Below are positions 52,201 through 64,000 of a stretch of 64,000 nt of DNA, piece by piece. The notes beneath the pieces are model-generated. The model was not told where the DNA came from. It worked only from the letters and a program-made list of their open reading frames with translations, and made no database searches. Source of the DNA: Phorcus lineatus. Lineage: Eukaryota; Mollusca; Gastropoda; Trochida; Trochidae. The stretch is from NCBI GenBank assembly GCA_921293015.1, contig OV121088.1, positions 22,047,645 to 22,111,644 of the forward strand. The letters are read 5' to 3'. The number at the start of each line of letters is the position of its first letter. Within the stretch, counting starts at the first letter, position 1. The position numbers were made by a program, and so were the translations under genes.

Positions 52201-52465
52201 CATACCAACAAACTCATGTTTTTAAATCCCATTCAGATTTACTGACTTAACTGATCATAGTTGACGATGTACTCTGATTTGTACATAGTATTCAAAAATA
52301 CAAAATCCAATGCCTCTCCTGACCGGGGAAGTCAATGAGCAGGAGATTCTTGAAATACCGTCACGTCATCAGCATTTACTAATTGTAGATAGTTTCCTAA
52401 TTAGTTTCTGAAATAAATCAAACGCATATATACAAAGATGGTGTCAGTTGTAGACTAATTGTACG

Positions 52466-52963
52466 TTAAAGAGCCACTCCGTGAGTTGTTGGAGTCATAT
52501 ATGCCAAACTTAATCAATGGTGTAATTTGATTGCGAAGTATCGACTGTAACCAAAAAGACACATTTGAAAGCTTATTGGTGTTTTACAGTGACAATATGA
52601 AGGTAAATCGTCGCAATTATGATAAAAAACCGGACAGTGGCGCGCGTCAAATAGCCAACTGTAATTTTGGGAACTCATCTAAAACAGCCAGCAGGGCAGT
52701 TAGGAGTTAATAGTTATATATAATAGTATATAGTATTTGTTAAGTTATATAACTAGTATCCATGTATATTGGACGTGATATCTACACCTCTGTGCATTTA
52801 TAAGGCTGGTTTTAGATTTTCATGGAAAACCAGTATTTGTCATATATATGTCTTTGGGACATGAAAAGTTAAGATGTTTTGATTTTATATAACCACAAAT
52901 GACATTTAGGTTCGTATCAAAGGTAAAATAATATGTTATGAAAATCACGGAGTGGCTCTTTAA
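52466..52963 (-). mobile_element. TTAA MITE, family A, copy 3 (498 bp)
   Basis: Inverse orientation relative to the copies at 14624 and 18984: TTAAAGAGCCACTCCGTGAG at the left and CACGGAGTGGCTCTTTAA at the right. The terminal repeats and TTAA edges are intact. Small tandem expansions near 52715 (TATATAATAGTATATAG) explain the greater length. Confidence 0.88.
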
Positions 52964-54140
52964 ACCATGTCGATACGCCAGTTGTGCCCCGTTCGTACGC
53001 CGTTTCATAAAAGTCTTCAAATCAAGTAGAGCAAGTAGGTATCAGAACTTTTAAGTGGTATGCGATGAGTAATTAGAATTACCTCCCTTTGAAAACAGAA
53101 TTTGAGTGCATTAGAAATGTCTCCGTTTCTGCTTTTTTGACGTCAGATTGAATCTTTTACATGGTAATGTGTACTTCATAATAGCAGCAGCTTACAAACT
53201 ATTTTAAGTCATGGAATACTTGTAGAAATATGAATGCCAAGAATAAATTAACCTGTTTTTTAACTGAAGAAACAATCGTTAGCATCCCTGCAAAATCCTT
53301 CTTGAAATTTGGACCTCGTGAGAATTAACCGACTTTGATAGCAGATGACTTATGTAGAATCGTCTACTATGAGAATCAAGTTATTTCTGTAAAAATATAA
53401 ATTTTGTAACAATTATAGAATTGATTAGACATCTAAATACATATGATGTCATGCTAACCCTATCCCCAGATTAACCTAAGTTAATAAGTGAAAGGGAAAT
53501 TTAATGATATTCAAGAAACTATTTTAGTGGAATTTTGTGTTTTTATGCAATAGCAGTAAATACTTCCGGCCAGTTAGAATTTGTTTTATGACCTGAAAAT
53601 TAACCGTATTTTCAGAGGACTTATATTGTAGAACCATATTTTAGATTGTTAGTTGTATCAAGATGCAGTATTTTTGCATTAGTTATATTTCCAAAAAATT
53701 TGTGAGTTCTAGTGCTTTTAAAATCAAAGGCGATGTACAAATGGAGGATCTGTCTCAATAGCTCTTTTCTGGGGAAATATGTATAGCCTGTTTTGCTGGG
53801 GGGAAAGATGGCTAGTGGGGAATCCAACTGTACTGACACCGGCCAGGGCCTAGATGTGTGTAGACGTCTAGTCATTGGCAGATGAGCTTACTTCATAGTT
53901 ATAACCTTGAAATTATGAAAATGCAATGGTCAATCAAAATGCATTTTACTAAGCGCACATACTTTATGTTAATTTTGTTGTATCTTTGAACCTTTTGTCT
54001 CCTGTCAAACTCAGACTTATCTTATTTAGCTGTTAGGTATTGATTAACTATCTTTTATAAACCTTGGATCTCAATTCAATATATATTGCATTGATAAGCC
54101 GCTCCCTATAACTTTTATACAAAATGAAGTGTTTATTGAT
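52964..54140. other. upstream region of SERAC1
   Basis: No coding exon is seen. The acceptor TTTTGTAG|GAATATTAG at about 54141-54150 suggests that the first SERAC1 coding exon begins with 5' UTR, so a non-coding first exon and the promoter should lie somewhere upstream here. Confidence 0.4.
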
Positions 54141-54188
54141 GCTTTTGTAGGAATATTAGATGTCTGTCATGAAAGAAAGAGGAGCTTG

Positions 54189-57100
54189 ATGACTACCCAC
54201 ACCATCTTGTGGTTCAATAGAGTCTGTCAGAGATGGATGTCATATAAACATCAGAATGAACACTTCAGAAAACAAAGAATCACATATAAGAGAATAGGTG
54301 AGGATTTAAAGACTAAGTGTAAGGTTTCTCAGAACTTTGGATTATTCATTTCTGGTATCTTTGCTATCAACATGGAGAGATTGACAAAATGTAATGCCTG
54401 AGATGAAAGATCTTGTACTGAATAGGCTCGAATTTAGTTGTTAACCATAAAATGCAATTGAATTCATTCAAGCTTTTAAAAAACTTTTTGTAATTTTACG
54501 AAATACTTAAAAATTTTATGAATAGTATTTCGGCTGGGTATCGAATTTTCAAAAGTGTTTGGCATGTGGTCAAATTGTACATGAGTCTAGGAATTATTAA
54601 AAAGTTATTCATGTTTATTCTAGTGAACGATAAGCTACAGAAAGACATAATGTGTCCTTTGGGGTATGATTGTAGCAATTACACAGATTACACAGAGCTT
54701 GATGGGCTGCAGAGTCAGTTGCTTTATCTTATTCAGTTGACTTAAAAATGGCTTGAAATGACCTTATTCATTCTTTATCTAATTGATTTTTTAACTCTCA
54801 TGAAAGAATAAAATGAAACTAAGTTAATGAATATTGTATATATGAATAACAATTAAAAGTTATATTTTCAGGCACTTATTCTTTGATAGTCACCTTTATA
54901 GCATGGTGAGTCAATTGTTTTTACCTTAAAGTGACATAGAGTATGTTTTATGATTTTTCATGTGGCTTAAATTAGTTTAAAAATACCATATGTTCTTAGT
55001 TAAACTCAAATCGCCCCACTATGCTTGCAGCCTTATCTCTAAATTTGTAAAATAAGTATATTTTCTTGTTTTCAATAATAATTGAAAAACAGCAATATAC
55101 ATGTTAGGAAGTCGAATTCTTTGGCCCATTAACATAGATATTAGTTAAATGACCTACTATGCACTACCAATCAATATTTGTCTTTTTGTATGCTGTTAAT
55201 TAGTTACCAAAATTATGTTTGATTCATTGGCGTGCGCCATTGTCTGGTTTTCGATCACATATCTCGACTTAAACCTGTTTATTGTGACTATACAGCATTA
55301 ATAAGCACTAAGATACTGATTTTCAGAAACAACCACCACTCCTACATTTATGAAGCTTGACAAATTTGACTCGAACAACATACTCTATGGCCCTGAACAA
55401 TGTTTTTTCTGTATTTGTAAGACGGGAAATCTCTTTTCATCAAAATATTGTTATTGATTGAAATTAAATATTTGTAATACAAAATCATTTTTGTCAATTC
55501 AGAACATTCAATAGAATAAGTTTCTTTGGTGTTAATTTTTAAAACGTCATTTGTAACAGGTTGTGCATAAAAACTAATAGGTTTTTACATTTCACCAATT
55601 TTGATTTCTTTTGTATTTGTGAATATTGGCTTGTTTTGATCTATTGAAATATTTTATATGGATCTTATGGTGTTTTTTCATAGAATACCAATTAATCTTC
55701 AATGGATAGCAACACTAAAATTCCCCAATGGTTTGCGAATATCAGCCTACACTCTCAACTGTCACTGTAATCCTGAGCTACATTGATGTCATAGGTTTTC
55801 CTCCCCCTGAAATACTAATTACTAAAGTAGTACTATCGAGTCAATAAAATAGTCGACTCTTCTTCTTTTGCAGTGGGTCTCTGTTGTGGATAGAGGTGGA
55901 GGCTATACGAAGCAAACTGTCGTCCAGTGGAAAACTTGGTGTATTTGAATTTGATAGGTCAACCAACCCATACATCTATATCAGCAGCAAAGATATTAGA
56001 GCAAAGTCTGAAGGTAAGATGTCTTTTTAATCTTTCATTTTTTCTGAAATTGTTCTATTCTTGCGATTGAATTCTGAGCAGTACTTATCAGATATCAGAT
56101 ATTATGTTCGTTTTACAAACAAAAATACTGATCATGTTAACCATCCATAAACCTTGCTATTGTTTCGTACGTCACCTTCTCTCCAACAATCTATAATACT
56201 GACTTATTATTCTCTTGCTCTTTTGACACTGAGGATTATGCATTTTCTTCCAGATATAAAGAAGAAATATCTTGATCCTGAGAAAATAAAGAAAGGTAAG
56301 TTGTATGTTCCATTTTCATTTAATTTCCTTTTAATTGGCCCTGATGTAGTTAAAATGTTTAATTAGTTTGAAGACTGTTAACAAAATGTCCATGAGTTCA
56401 AATCAGTCAGAGTAACTTGCTGCTGATAGTTGAATGTTTCTACACAAAGGGAATACATAAGGGCTTAACATAATCATTCATGTATTGCTTTTCATCAAAT
56501 AATAAATGTTGTCAATGCCCCATGTATGTGTATGCAATGCATAAATTGACAGAAATTGTAACTCATACATACAAAGGGAGTAATCTGGCATTTGCTACTG
56601 TCAATTGATACATAATTCCCAGTAAGTGTGAGGACAGCAAGGAAAGGTTTAAGTAACTGTTTTCACACCAAGTTTAACGGAGGATATGGGTATATTGCTT
56701 TCTAGCTTCCTGGTTTCCTTGGCTACAGTCACACAGCCAGGACCCATGGACATTGCTCAAGTTGACCCGTTCTGGTGACCGCAAAACAAGATGGCTGGGG
56801 GTCAAGGCCATTGCAGAGATGGAGGATTGGCAAGGTAATTGACATCCTGTAACATAAATGATTAAAAATTTCACACTTTGGCCTGAAAGGATTTTTAGTT
56901 GTAGATTTGGTGACACTTTTGGCCTTATTGAATATCAGGGGGCCACAGCCCCCCAAAAAAAGTATTTTCATCTTTTTCCCCCAGAACAAAAGACCTTGGA
57001 AAGCTGAAATCTTGAGTACAAGTATTTTTGCCAATGGGGGTTTTAGATTATAGATTTGATTTCTCTCTGACCCCTAATGAGGTCATTGGGACATGTCCCT

Positions 57101-60100
57101 AAAGTTCTGTTCTTATCTTTTTCTCCAGAACGAAAGGCCCTAAAAGGCTGAAGTACCTTGTCCAGTAGATATTATGCATTGTCGATGTAGATTTTAGCCA
57201 TTTAAGCTATGCTTTCATACAAAAGCCCGATGAAATCTAATGGTTATTTCTGATACAGACTACCAATGCCGCTATGTGGCTCAGGCGTTTGATGACAGAA
57301 CTCTGGTTGGCCTCGCTCGCTCTCCTGGTGTAGTGGACAGGTTCTTCTTACCTCAACCTCCACTACAACCCCTCCAGGTCAGTGCAAACTGAACGTTTGT
57401 TTTTTGGTTGAATTCAAATAATAAAATAATAAAGTGCACACCTATACAAACCAGGTTATTGATCTTTTAACATAAAACAACACATTCAAAAGGCAGAGAA
57501 TATCAAAGAAATGCACCTTTGAAATAATTCTTTTCTGTAAATATGAATTTGAGATCTTTCTTAATATGAGCAAATTATGAGAGGCATAAAGCTGTGTATG
57601 AAATGAGGTTACATGATATCAAGCCCATAGGTAAGATTTTTGAGTTGTTAGGGTTATACTTAATGGAAAGCATCTTTCTATGTAGGTGACTGTGACTACA
57701 GCTCTGCGGACACTGCTGACCACTCTCCCGCTGGACACAGTGGACAGATGTGTGGAGTACTTCACCAACCTTGCACTGGAGCGTGATGCCCTCCCTGACA
57801 ACAGGGTGAGGTTGAGAAACAAACTAGAATGCTGAAATCTTGCGAAAACATACCTTGACAAACATATTATAATTACATTTTAATGACAATTCATTGCATC
57901 TCGAACTTAACTTAATCTTAAATCTTAGATGATAAGTCATTCAAAACCTGAAAATCATGAAAACCCGAAAATCAAGAAAACCTGAAAATCATGAAAACCA
58001 CCTCTCTAGTTTTGGTTCCTCATAATAATTTTGACATAGAATGTTCCAGTCAGATGTCAATCTTTTTCACAAGTTTTGTAACTGACTAATGTATTCACAG
58101 ACTGGATGGCTTGGCGTGGGCCCCTCCATTGACCCGACTGACCACAACCCCCGCCCACTCTCAGAGGAGATGCTGCAACTCTATTACCTGGAGGCTCTTG
58201 AGGCCCACTCTCAGGTACAGCAGTTCATGCCCATAATGTAAAGGAATTCATTTTTAAAAATTATTATAACCCATTACCTCATTGAAAACTGAAGGAAACG
58301 AGCGTACCTATTTGAAACCAGTTGCCAATCCCAATATTCCTGTATAGTAGTCATTTAGAATAGATTGATACTGACAAACTCAACAGCATTTGTGAATTCC
58401 TTGAACCAGAACATAGACCAATGTGACCGGCTAGTGAGTGCGGATGGACTGACGGTGTTGCTCCACCTGGTGGCCGAGTGGTCCTGTGAGTCAGACTCAC
58501 TCATTCCTCGACAGATCGCACGCATCATCGGCAATATTGCACTGTCTGCAGATCTACATGCAGAGATTATCAGACTGGGTTAGTTTATTCAATCTTTCTA
58601 TTCCATTATTTCTACTGATATGTTTGGTTTAAATGATATATTACAAAGTTAACTATGAATTTGAAATTTGGTACCCAATATTTTCATAGTGAAGAGAATT
58701 GTGCATATAGCAATTGCAATATTGTTTCCTGAGGGAAGAAATGTAACTGCAGTGCTTAGCTAAACCACAGTGTATGCGTACCAATCAGATATGCTTTTTC
58801 TTTCTGTCTGTTTCCACGTTAGAGTATATAAGAACTGAGTTTCATTGTTGCATTTTGACAACGTTCATGTGCTGAGGAGGCGTCACCACTGTTCCAGGCT
58901 GGGTCCCAATCCTGGCCCGCTGGATGTCTCACACAGATCTAGAGTTGTCTCACCTTGCTGGCCGAGCACTGATGAATCTGGACCGAGACTTTTCAGAGCA
59001 GCAGTGTGAGGAGGGAGTCTACATCTTACATCCTGTACACCGCAGCAGGCAAGTGGGCAGGTGTTGCGATGATCCCAGATGCTTAACTCATATCATTGTT
59101 GGTGTTCAGAAGTCATTTAATGAGCTTTGTACCTGTTGATGTTTTCATACTAACAGATTAGAACTATTGGTTATCTGTCTATCATCGAGAATTACGAGGA
59201 AAGATTATACATTGCAACGCTGTAGTCTATATGGAAAATCAAAATATTTATTGTTATCCAAAAGACGGGGAATTATAATAACACATTAAGTTGCAATAAT
59301 TGAGAATATTAATGTTCAGATTTACTACTTAATGTGTGTATATTTTGTTGTTTGTGAAACTTTAGGTTTATTTACATTCTGACTTGGTAATGGGAAGGTC
59401 ACGTCTTCTGCTGAAATATCAAATCTGTGTCTCCTTTATAACTTGAACAAGAAGACAACCCATCAAATTTGTATATGTTGAATCAGTCTTACAATTTTCA
59501 ATGAGAGTAAATCTAATTCATGCGATCCCTATCCCTCCTGCTGCAGTGACGAGCCACTCTGTGACGTGGTGTTTGTTCACGGTGTCCGCGGCGGTCCTTT
59601 CAAAACCTGGCGACAGAGAGACAGGAAAGATAAATCTTTCAAGCAGGAACAGTCCATGTGTTGGCCCAAGGTGAGGCTGCTGATTCAATATCTAAGTGAA
59701 TGAGCTTCTGTAAGACTTTGATTTGACATACGCAGTCATTTTGTAACCAATGGCTGATTTTGAATGAACAGATGAGTTATTGACATGTTTTCTTACATCA
59801 TTGGTTCAAAATATCTTTCTTTACCATGGATATCATTTGTCACTTTTGGAGTAACATTTCTTGTTTATTACTTTTTGTTGGAATTGAACCTTACTGCATT
59901 GATTTAAACATGATTTATTCTTATAATTTGAAATGTGCGGTAAAACTTGAGAAAAATGAAGGAAAAACTTACCTTGTATTTGTCTGTTTTCTGCAGGATT
60001 GGCTAGCTCGAGACTGTCCCAACACCCGCATACTGACAGTAGAGTACGACACACACGTGAGTGAGTGGTACGTCAGGTGCCCGTACAACAAGGAAAGGTG

Positions 60101-63100
60101 TGTATTATGACTATTTATTTTTCTATATTTTGATAACATGATTATTGACTCAAGTTTCTGACTAAACAAGTTTTTTCGTGACTAGACACAACATTTTGAA
60201 AATTCTTTTCTTTGGCATCTTGTGTACTTGATGGATTTAGTGGATACTGATCAAGAAGTAAGGAGAAAAACATTATTCGGAAAAGTTGTTTGTTCAGAAC
60301 AAAGAAGTTGTTTATGTATTCAAATTCCAAATGCCTTTAAAATACTCGATTTACATCAGGTGATAGAATTTATGATCAGTTTGAAGTGGATGATGTTTCA
60401 GTCGGACCATAGAGAGTCGTGGGCGGAGTCTCTTAGAGAAACTTCACCGAGCAGGAGTCGGGTCACGACCTGTAGTCTGGGTCAGCCACTCCATGGGGGG
60501 TAGGTTTGGTCTTGTAATGAAAATGAACTCAAGTTCCTTGCGCTGACCTGACACTTCTCTTGTTACTTGTGTAGTTTTAATCTAAAGTTTACTCAATTCT
60601 TGCTATGAAACTAGTATGAAATGTTTCTGATTTTCAAACACCCTACATTTATATCTGAAACTTTAACAATGTAACTTGTTGAATATTGTAGCAGTTCAGT
60701 TTTGGGTCTGCTATATAATTCTTTATGTCTTCATAGTTAACTACTTTAATGAACATCAACAAACCTAGATAACAACTTATCAAAGATAAAGAGTACATCT
60801 CATCATAGAATTATTATCATTCATCCTTTAAGCTACAGTTTATTGTTGAGATACCTTTCAAATTAAATTTCTGCTCACAAGCGGATATCTTATTACACTG
60901 TTGTCTGAATTGAAAAGTCTTATGTAAGTTGTGTAAACTCTTTTTGATTGATGCATTCAAGCTGAGATTATTGTTGGGAATATCATACTACAGGTCTGCT
61001 CATCAAGCAGTTGTTGGTCATGAGTGAGTCGGAGCCAGTCTACCACCAGATGGCAGCACGTACAGCGGGTCTGGTCTTCTACAGCGTGCCTCACCTGGGC
61101 TCCACCCTCGTGGACCGCTCCCACCAGGCCTGGTACCTTGTGTACCCCTCTGTGGAGATGCAGCAGCTTAAGAGAGGTAAGGTACACTTCTCAGAAAGGA
61201 GATTAATATTGATTTTATGGGTGTTTTGATGATTGGAATTACATTCATGTCAGTTATGTAGTAAATAATGACCTGGTGCCGAGCGGTTATGGCAAATAAA
61301 CTCGCGAGGGCATAGTCCGAGCCGAGCTTATTGCCGTAACGCGAGGCAATCAGGTCACTATTTGGCTTACACTCCCGCGGAACATTCGTAAAATAATTTT
61401 AAACTAAATTATTCATATATATTGCACTTATAAACTTTATATTTTAACACTTTGCGGCTTTATGTTTTCTGACCGAACGAGTCACATAGAATATCTACAA
61501 TTTACGCCTGCTTTAGATCTTAAAGCTAAAACTATACCCTTTACATTAAAAATATACAAACCTATTACCTATATATATATATATGCAGGGGGAAATCAGT
61601 GTAGACATGACACAACAAAAAGTACCACGGTTGACATGGATCCTTGTTAGCTCATGTGGTAGAGGTGTTGCTTGACAATAGAGAGGTCCCTGGTTCGAAT
61701 CCCACATACGCCCATTATAAATCTTATATTTCTAGCTTGTTGAAGTTTCAAAATTTTACAAGTCAATTTGTTTGTACACATTGAACATCTCATAACCGAC
61801 AGGTGTTTAATATCTGAAATGTTGTTAAAAAAAACACGTTAAACCTCATATCGTGTACTCACTCATAACCGACCATGGTAGTTATGAGATAACCAACCTG
61901 CGTACATGGTGGTTATGGCATATAACCTTCAAATAAAACAAAGGAAATAACTTCCCAAGGGGTGTAAAACTACTTATCTGTGGCATCATCTTTGGAAGAT
62001 TACCGATCTTCAAGTTCACTGTATTTCACTTTATTGATCTGAGATTTAATTAGGTCAACAATGACTCTTATTCTAAGCAAGCTTTTATTTTCAATTATTC
62101 AGGGAAATAGACTATTTACAGTTTGTATTTTATGGATAAAATGAGATAACTTCTGTTTTGACAAATTCTATTCATATCTCATGGTTTTTAAGTGTAATTT
62201 CAAAGAGGCTATAGTTTATATAATAAAATTTAAAAACAGGGATTTAAGTCCCTGTCACTGAGTATGCAATGCAGTTGTATAGAGATTTAAAGTAACAATT
62301 GTAACGTTATCTGATGTGTCCCCACCATGAATTCTATTGAACAACCCTATTTAATTGTATTCATAGTAGAAATGATAAATCCACCCCTACAAACCAGATT
62401 CCCCCCAGTTAGAGGCACTTCATGAACAGTTCCTCCTGATGATGAAGAACAAGAAGGTTCCTTGTGTCAGCTTTGGAGAAACAGAGAAAACATCAGTGGG
62501 GAAAAACCTGCCGAAGGTTCACCTTGTCCCCACTGATTCCAGCAGTAAGTAGTAGAAACAGTTGCAATGGAACTATCATATCTGTAAAAGGTGATTACAA
62601 TTGGTCAAAAATAAAAATACTGCACTAACATTCATTCAAGAAATTTTATCATTCATATACAGTTGATTTAAGAATATTGGTATATTTTCAACAATCGTCA
62701 GTTCAGGGATGAAGATAATGGGAAGATATGCTAAGGCTGTAGGACATGTAGTGCTGACCATATATTTCTGATCTGAAGGACTTGTTGTACCATTGGTCAT
62801 CTCCACAAGAATTTTTACTCTCATAAATGGCATATATTTCTAACCCTTCAAATCCTTCTATTAACCTAAGAAAGAAATATCTGTTATTTCTGTAAATGCA
62901 TGAAACTAGTAGATTAGTAGTCTAGACTAGATTCTTTATCAGCCACATCAAGACCATGCCAACACAACCACATTCTGATTAAAATCAGATGGAATTCCGC
63001 TTGTATAATTTTGTTTTGTTTATTTCAATTTCATTGCATTTTAGTTTTACAAGCTATATTCCATTCCTGCCCTTGTAAGTTGTTTGTCCGGGGCTTACAT

Positions 63101-63634
63101 GAATAAATCAATCAAATTCTAGACTATTAAGGCTAACAACCTTGACTCCATACAGTGCATGGAGAGTTTTGCGCGGATTTTGGCATGACGGAAACAGTCG
63201 ATCTGTTGCAAGTGCTTTGTTAGGTATATTCCGCAGTGGTTAGTATCGCATATTGATAATTGACAAATGTTAAATGCGTGCAATACGTTCATCTGATTTG
63301 GATCAGATGATATAACAACGATTAACACTTTACCTGCAACTGCCAGAATATTCTTTTGTAATCCATCGTCCAGTCAAAGTCTACTCGTAACTAGCCACTC
63401 AGAAAGGGGAGCCTGCTGTTAAGATTAAGATTTAATTTGTCATTCAATATTGCAGACCCAGGATATGGAGACTTCCACCCAGTGGCCACCAATCACATCA
63501 ACATCTGCAAGCCCCAGGATAAGTCATCCTGTTTGTATACAGAGCCTGTACGCCTCGTCAGACACATCATTCTGCAGTCCACTGTCACACGCTTCCTTCA
63601 GGCGGGCATCACCTTCGATAAGCTTGACAACTGA
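54189..63634 (+). CDS. SERAC1: protein SERAC1 (serine active site containing 1)
   Basis: Sixteen coding exons join in phase: 54189-54297, 54872-54905, 55874-56013, 56254-56295, 56706-56834, 57259-57377, 57686-57805, 58101-58214, 58359-58578, 58898-59048, 59547-59670, 59997-60097, 60402-60499, 60994-61176, 62398-62544, 63456-63634. Total 2010 nt, 669 residues (human about 654). An N-terminal membrane segment lies at about 38-53 ([16 protein letters not shown]), then a helical repeat region, then an alpha/beta-hydrolase domain with [13 protein letters not shown] (about 402-414), SHSMGG (nucleophile Ser498) and NHINIC (His624). In vertebrates SERAC1 works at ER-mitochondria contacts in phosphatidylglycerol remodelling and cholesterol handling, and its loss causes MEGDEL syndrome. 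The same role is inferred here. The intron after 59048 has a GC donor. Start: first ATG in the exon frame. Confidence 0.93.
54926..55397 (+). mobile_element. TTAA MITE, family B, decayed 3' end (about 472 bp)
   Basis: Starts TTAAAGTGACATAGAGTATG. Ends ACATACTCTATGGCCCTGAA, where TTTAA has decayed to TGAA. It lies in SERAC1 intron 2, only about 20 bases after the donor of exon 2 at 54905. Confidence 0.82.
57943..57999. repeat. 17-bp tandem repeat, about three copies
   Basis: Units of AAAACCTGAAAATCATG, starting at 57943, 57960 and 57977, within a SERAC1 intron. Confidence 0.9.
61265..61361. repeat. short palindromic repeat element with ATARTGACCTG ends
   Basis: ATAATGACCTG at the left and CAGGTCACTAT at the right are near-perfect inverted ends of a 97-base CpG-rich segment with partially complementary interior (TTATGGCAAATAAACTCG against CTTATTGCCGTAACGCG). 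It lies in SERAC1 intron 14. It may be a small MITE or a foldback sequence. Confidence 0.55.
61640..61716 (+). repeat. tRNA-derived SINE-like head
   Basis: TTAGCTCATGTGGTAGAG resembles a Pol III A box with one mismatch, and GGTTCGAATCC at about 61692-61702 is a perfect B box. Spacing is right for a tRNA. The anticodon stem does not close, so a SINE head or pseudogene is preferred over an active tRNA. It lies within SERAC1 intron 14. Confidence 0.5.
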
Positions 63635-64000
63635 CCTGTGTCTCAAACATTGGATCGTCGTGTTTTTAAGTAAAGATATTAAAAGAGAGAATCTTTCAAA
63701 GTCTTTCTAGTTTCCCTCCTCCTTAATGGTCAGCTTGTTTCAAATTTATTTTGATGACTATAAGACTATTCCTTTATGAACTGATGGTTGATGGACATGC
63801 AATATAAAATCTAATAATTTATCTCTGTCCAAATAGGTGACTATATATATAGCTGTTTATCTTACGTAACATTTCCGGAGTGACAGAAAATGATCAAGTG
63901 ACTATTTGTGATTTGCTTCAGAAATACAGGAATTGGAAAATGTTGTTTATTTTGACTAGAAGGAGTGATACAAGTGTAAACATTCGTTTCATAAGATCTA
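63635..64000. other. SERAC1 3' UTR and downstream
   Basis: No further exon is visible. The hexamer-like AATATAAA near 63800 is a weak candidate for polyadenylation. Confidence 0.4.

Larger units (their letters stand above)
49893..52465. other. intergenic stretch with two tRNA-like heads
   Basis: Apart from the tRNA-like sequences at 50214 and 52145, no gene is supportable. The minus-strand open frame at 50069-50401 contains GIEPRPYGRRTGAL, which is simply the translation of the tRNA-like segment. Confidence 0.45.

Noticed and set aside
56674..57034. Minus-strand frames inside SERAC1
   Set aside because: They run antisense to a SERAC1 exon that joins in phase with its neighbours and matches the family.

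Overview
The window looks like AT-rich nuclear DNA from an invertebrate animal. Genes are split into short exons with GT-AG introns, transposons are abundant, and microsatellites are common. A mollusc or another lophotrochozoan fits best: there is a multi-domain copper-only superoxide dismutase repeat protein, a family known from animals and prominent in molluscs, and many TTAA-flanked MITEs. The species cannot be fixed from the sequence alone. All gene models below were read by eye from splice sites and codon phase, without transcript support.

Three multi-exon genes on the + strand can be followed. (1) 6924-13577 encodes a 359-residue protein of unknown function with a charged middle, a coiled coil and a C-terminal membrane segment. 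(2) 40802-49275 encodes a roughly 1000-residue GPI-anchor-like Cu-only SOD-repeat protein; its first exon or exons were not found. (3) 54189-63634 encodes a complete 669-residue SERAC1 orthologue with a serine-lipase catalytic domain, in 16 coding exons.

The most striking region is 28.4-34.3 kb. A degenerate non-LTR retrotransposon (LINE) lies on the minus strand. Its reading frame is interrupted by a 4.1-kb insertion (28826-32909) consisting almost entirely of two inverted arms of about 2 kb, nearly identical, around a 129-bp spacer. The insertion is flanked by TTGCAA on both sides, and removing it together with one TTGCAA restores the LINE reading frame, so it behaves as a mobile foldback element with a 6-bp target duplication. 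Each arm carries a complete spliced gene for a small C2H2 zinc-finger protein with a polyalanine tail, so the two copies point at each other. I do not recognise this element.

The rest is mainly intergenic or intronic DNA. It holds two related families of about 470-500-bp TTAA MITEs (eight copies or fragments), tRNA-derived SINE-like heads, simple repeats ((AT)n, (CA)n, CATA-rich tracts, 12-, 17-, 20- and 30-bp tandem arrays), a perfect 29-bp hairpin, and a gag-like coding fragment running off the left edge. No rRNA gene, functional tRNA gene, CRISPR array or prokaryotic feature was seen.
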